A DNA stretch of 23,261 nucleotides, taken from Nitrospirota bacterium (lineage in GTDB: Bacteria > Nitrospirota > 9FT-COMBO-42-15 > HDB-SIOI813). A program made the position numbers and the translations under genes. Below are positions 21,308 to 23,261 of this stretch, piece by piece (within the stretch, counting starts at the first letter, position 1; each line of letters opens with the position of its first letter). The notes under the pieces are model-generated. The model searched no databases, was not told the DNA's origin, and worked only from the letters and a program-made list of their open reading frames with translations. The stretch lies in assembly GCA_016234155.1 (NCBI GenBank), contig JACRGZ010000163.1:1-23261 (forward strand), read 5' to 3'.

Positions 21308-21883
21308 ATGAAAAACAACAACAGCAATATAAACCTTAAAAATCTCTTTAAAAAGGTCTTTTTTGTAGACCTAGTCCAGGGACTCATTGTCACCTTCGGT
21401 TATACCTTTTCAAAGACTATCACCCTCAGATATCCGGATGAGGAGAAGTGGATACCTTATAAGAGATTCAGGGGACTACATACCTTAAACAGGAACAAAG
21501 AAGGTAAGGAGTTATGCGTCGGGTGTGAGCTTTGCGCCAAGTCATGTCCGACCAATTGTATAAAGGTTGTCCCCGCGCAGGATAAGACAGGGAAAGGGAT
21601 TGCAGACAGGGTTGCGGCAAGGTGGGAGATAAATCTGTTACGCTGCATGTTTTGCGGGTTTTGTGAGGATGCCTGCCCTACAGAGGCGCTGAAGCTGGGG
21701 AGGGAGTATGAGCTGGCGAGCCTTTCCATGCAGGGACAGTTACGCACCAAGGAGGAGCTCCTTGCCCCCCAGGAGATACCGGTAAACTTTGAAGGTGGTG
21801 TGATTGTTAAGGCAAGGCTTGGGAGAGATGAAGATGAGGTTAGTGTGAAGCCTGACCTAAGTGTGCAGAAAAGGTGGTGGTAG
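21308..21883 (+). CDS. nuoI: NADH-quinone oxidoreductase subunit I
   Basis: A 191-residue ferredoxin-like subunit with two [4Fe-4S] clusters, N6a and N6b. The motifs are Cys70, 73, 76, 80 (CVGCELCAKSCP) and Cys113, 116, 119, 123 (CMFCGFCEDACP), both complete. The N-terminal part carries an amphipathic or hydrophobic segment (FFVDLVQGLIVTFGYTF) that docks it to the membrane arm, and the conserved RYPDEEKWIPYKRFRG. The C-terminal extension (about 65 residues after the second motif) is within family range. It starts at ATG 21308. A 284-bp repeat gap follows. Confidence 0.95.
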   Translation: MKNNNSNINLKNLFKKVFFVDLVQGLIVTFGYTFSKTITLRYPDEEKWIPYKRFRGLHTLNRNKEGKELCVGCELCAKSCPTNCIKVVPAQDKTGKGIADRVAARWEINLLRCMFCGFCEDACPTEALKLGREYELASLSMQGQLRTKEELLAPQEIPVNFEGGVIVKARLGRDEDEVSVKPDLSVQKRWW

Positions 21884-21974
21884 CGGTGCATAGTCATGAG
21901 TCAGGAGTAGGGTGGTATTTTCAGGTGACCACTGTTCGCCTGTTCCCTACTCTACCACAAAGGATTATAAAAAT

Positions 21975-22114
21975 CCCCCTTTTTCAAAGGGGGAAATTAG
22001 TTCCCCCCCTTTAGAAAAGGGGGGTAAAAGTCCCCCTTTTTTAAAGGGGGATTTAGGGGGATTATGGGGGATAAGTCCCCCTTTTTTAAAGGGGGATTTA
22101 GGGGGATTATGGGG
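21975..22114 (+). repeat. tandem G/C-rich palindromic repeats between nuoI and nuoJ
   Basis: A series of TCCCCC-T(n)-AAAGGGGG palindromes. The 42-bp block at 22028-22069, starting AAGTCCCCCTTTTTTAAAGG, recurs exactly at 22073-22114 with a 45-bp period. A further member lies at 22001-22024. Translating the run gives repetitive PPFLKGDLGGL peptides, which are spurious. Confidence 0.85.
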
Positions 22115-22167
22115 TAAGGGGGGATTTGAAAGGTATTTTCAGGTGAAGTTATACAGAGATTTTAGTA

Positions 22168-22671
22168 ATGGCTGAGACGGTGTTTTTCTTTATATTTGCA
22201 ATTATAGCTGTGGGTTCCGCTGTGGCTGTGGTCACTCTGCGGAATCCGGTTCATAGCGTTATATCTCTTATGGTCTGCTTTCTGCAGATGGCGGCGCTGT
22301 TTGTGCTCTTACGTTCCCCGTTCCTGGCTGCGGTTCAGATATTTGTATATGTTGGTGCAGTCTTAGTACTATTCTTATTCGTAATTATGATGCTGGATAT
22401 ACGTCAGGCCAGTATGGAGCGGTTTGTGTCAGGAGGACACTTCTGGGTGATAGCCCTCTTAGTGGTGCTTATTGCTGAGATGATATTTATTGTGTCGAGG
22501 AGTAAGTTTACAAACATGGCAGTTGCCACTGGGAGCCGCCTTGACGGGAGTGTAAAGGAGATGGGTACGGCGCTGTTTACAAAATATCTCCTCCCCTTTG
22601 AGGTGATTTCACTTATACTGCTTGTAGCATTGCTTGGGGCGATTGTGTTGGGAAAAAAGGAGCTAAGGTAA
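22168..22671 (+). CDS. nuoJ: NADH-quinone oxidoreductase subunit J
   Basis: A 167-residue membrane subunit with five predicted helices. Conserved features are VTLRNPVHSVISLMVCFLQMAALFVLL (helices 1-2) and FVYVGAVLVLFLFVIMML, the third helix with the pi-bulge region (YVGAVLVLFLF) that couples quinone reduction to proton pumping. The soluble loop (RSKFTNMAVATGSRLDG) precedes the last helix ending GAIVLGKKELR. ATG 22168 has only a weak site upstream. nuoK follows after a single base. Confidence 0.94.
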   Translation: MAETVFFFIFAIIAVGSAVAVVTLRNPVHSVISLMVCFLQMAALFVLLRSPFLAAVQIFVYVGAVLVLFLFVIMMLDIRQASMERFVSGGHFWVIALLVVLIAEMIFIVSRSKFTNMAVATGSRLDGSVKEMGTALFTKYLLPFEVISLILLVALLGAIVLGKKELR

Positions 22672-22672
22672 A

Positions 22673-22975
22673 ATGGTTCCGTTGTCATGGTATATTATTC
22701 TCAGCTCTGTTCTCTTTATAATCGGGACGGCAGGTGTGCTCCTCAGGCGCAATATCCTCATCGTCCTGATGTCCGTTGAGCTTATATTAAACTCGGTGAA
22801 TATCAACCTTGTGGCCTTCTCATATTATTTGCAGGATCTTCGCGGACAGGTCTTCTCTATATTTGTCATAACCGTTGCGGCGGCTGAGGTTGCAGTGGCG
22901 CTTGGCATATTGATTGCCCTGGTGCGGAACAGGGGCGCTATTAATGTAGACGATATAAGGACTATGAAAGGATAA
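22673..22975 (+). CDS. nuoK: NADH-quinone oxidoreductase subunit K
   Basis: A 100-residue, three-helix proton-channel subunit. The essential glutamates are Glu36 (LMSVELILNSVN) and Glu72 (TVAAAEVAVALGILIAL), both in family positions. It starts one base after the nuoJ stop, so translation is coupled. The length equals the family norm. The rest of the pumping arm (nuoL, M, N) would be expected next, but the following 286 bp contain only repeats. Confidence 0.96.
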   Translation: MVPLSWYIILSSVLFIIGTAGVLLRRNILIVLMSVELILNSVNINLVAFSYYLQDLRGQVFSIFVITVAAAEVAVALGILIALVRNRGAINVDDIRTMKG

Positions 22976-22981
22976 TTATTA

Positions 22982-23071
22982 ATGCAAAAATCAAAGTTCA
23001 AAATTCAAAATGACAAATTAAAGTTCAAAGATGAATCATTTATTTTGCATTTTGCATTACATTTTGATTTT
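22982..23071. repeat. AT-rich inverted repeat after nuoK
   Basis: Left half: ATGCAAAAATCAAAG, TTCAAAATGACA. Right half: TTTTGCATT, CATTTTGATTTTTGATT. The same words flank the MITE in the nuoF-nuoG gap, so this is a second, uninterrupted member of the family. Confidence 0.6.
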
Positions 23072-23173
23072 TGATTTATTATTGGAGCAGCTTAATGCGG
23101 CGGGCAGTCTGTATGCTAATGTTATTAACAGTCTCAGAATAATGACGACATTTCTTTGCAAAATCCCTCCTAA

Positions 23174-23222
23174 CCTCCCTTTTCCAAAGGGAGGGATAAT
23201 CCCCCTCTTTGAAAAAGAGGGG
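23174..23222 (+). repeat. two adjacent palindromes at the window end
   Basis: CCTCCCTTT (23174-23182) / AAAGGGAGG (23186-23194) and CCCCTCTTT (23202-23210) / AAAGAGGGG (23214-23222), each with a 3-nt loop. They are relatives of the nuoI-nuoJ repeats. Confidence 0.7.
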
Positions 23223-23261
23223 TTAGGGGAGATTTCCTCAATGATGTCTATTCAATTTTGA

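Larger units (their letters stand above)
22976..23261. other. repeat-filled end of the window, no gene identified
   Basis: The stretch 22982-23071 is an imperfect AT-rich inverted repeat (GCAAAAATCAAAG / CATTTTGATTTTTGATT) of the same family as the outer element in the nuoF-nuoG gap. From 23174 come two palindromes: CCTCCCTTT/AAAGGGAGG and CCCCTCTTT/AAAGAGGGG. The open frame from 23031 runs through these repeats and shows no NuoL-like sequence. Confidence 0.6.

Noticed and set aside
21960..22125. CRISPR array
   Set aside because: The repeats are palindromic G/C tracts with only two exact 45-bp periods and no unique spacers of constant length; no cas genes.
21912..22175. Open frame encoding PPFLKGDLGGL-type repeats
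   Set aside because: It is a translation of the tandem palindromes between nuoI and nuoJ. There is no ribosome binding site, and the composition is set by the DNA repeat.
23031..23261. Open frame at the right edge as the start of nuoL
   Set aside because: The sequence is made of AT-rich and G/C palindromic repeats, and none of the NuoL N-terminal hydrophobic pattern is present.

Overview
This window looks like a bacterial chromosome segment of moderate GC content. The organism has a Gram-negative envelope: there are several lipobox lipoproteins, a signal-peptide protein resembling an outer-membrane barrel, and a 14-subunit-type complex I operon. The repeat-filled intergenic gaps and the separate nuoC and nuoD genes resemble Nitrospirota or Desulfobacterota-type genomes. 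That placement is an impression and was not tested.

Region 1 (1-3,662) is accessory and partly decayed. It holds the tail of an unknown gene, a small helical protein, a start-less fibronectin type III (FN3) fragment, a truncated minimal nucleotidyltransferase (MNT), and a lipoprotein with an FN3 domain plus a six-repeat TolB-like propeller. That lipoprotein is split by a one-base frameshift near 1845.

Region 2 (3,663-8,410) carries envelope genes of unknown function: a predicted outer-membrane protein, a short lipoprotein, a glycine-rich exported protein, and four larger lipoproteins. The genes fall into blocks separated by a roughly 80-bp palindromic repeat. Three copies are recognisable, and a fourth site keeps only the right end. 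Its nested stems and conserved TAAC/GTTA termini resemble integron attC sites, so this may be a cassette array without a nearby integrase. Two genes here have good ribosome binding sites followed by ATT or ATA where ATG is expected.

Region 3 (8,440-11,986) is a small graveyard of defence and toxin-antitoxin genes. It holds a probable group II intron remnant, a BrnT toxin stub, an antitoxin-like gene, an intact MNT gene whose HEPN partner is cut off, and a complete divergent AbiEi/AbiEii pair. A cysteine-rich DUF2769-type gene follows.

Region 4 (12,152-22,975) is the complex I (NADH:quinone oxidoreductase) operon in the order nuoA-B-C-D-E-F-G, a cyclic-nucleotide-binding gene, then nuoH-I-J-K. 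All iron-sulfur ligand motifs checked are present. The window ends before any nuoL. Most gaps between nuo genes, and one stretch inside the nuoG coding sequence, are occupied by palindromes, tandem repeats or a MITE-like element. The most unusual points are an in-frame repeat inside nuoG with runs of 8 and 10 G, a MITE with a target duplication between nuoF and nuoG, and the cNMP-binding gene inside the operon.
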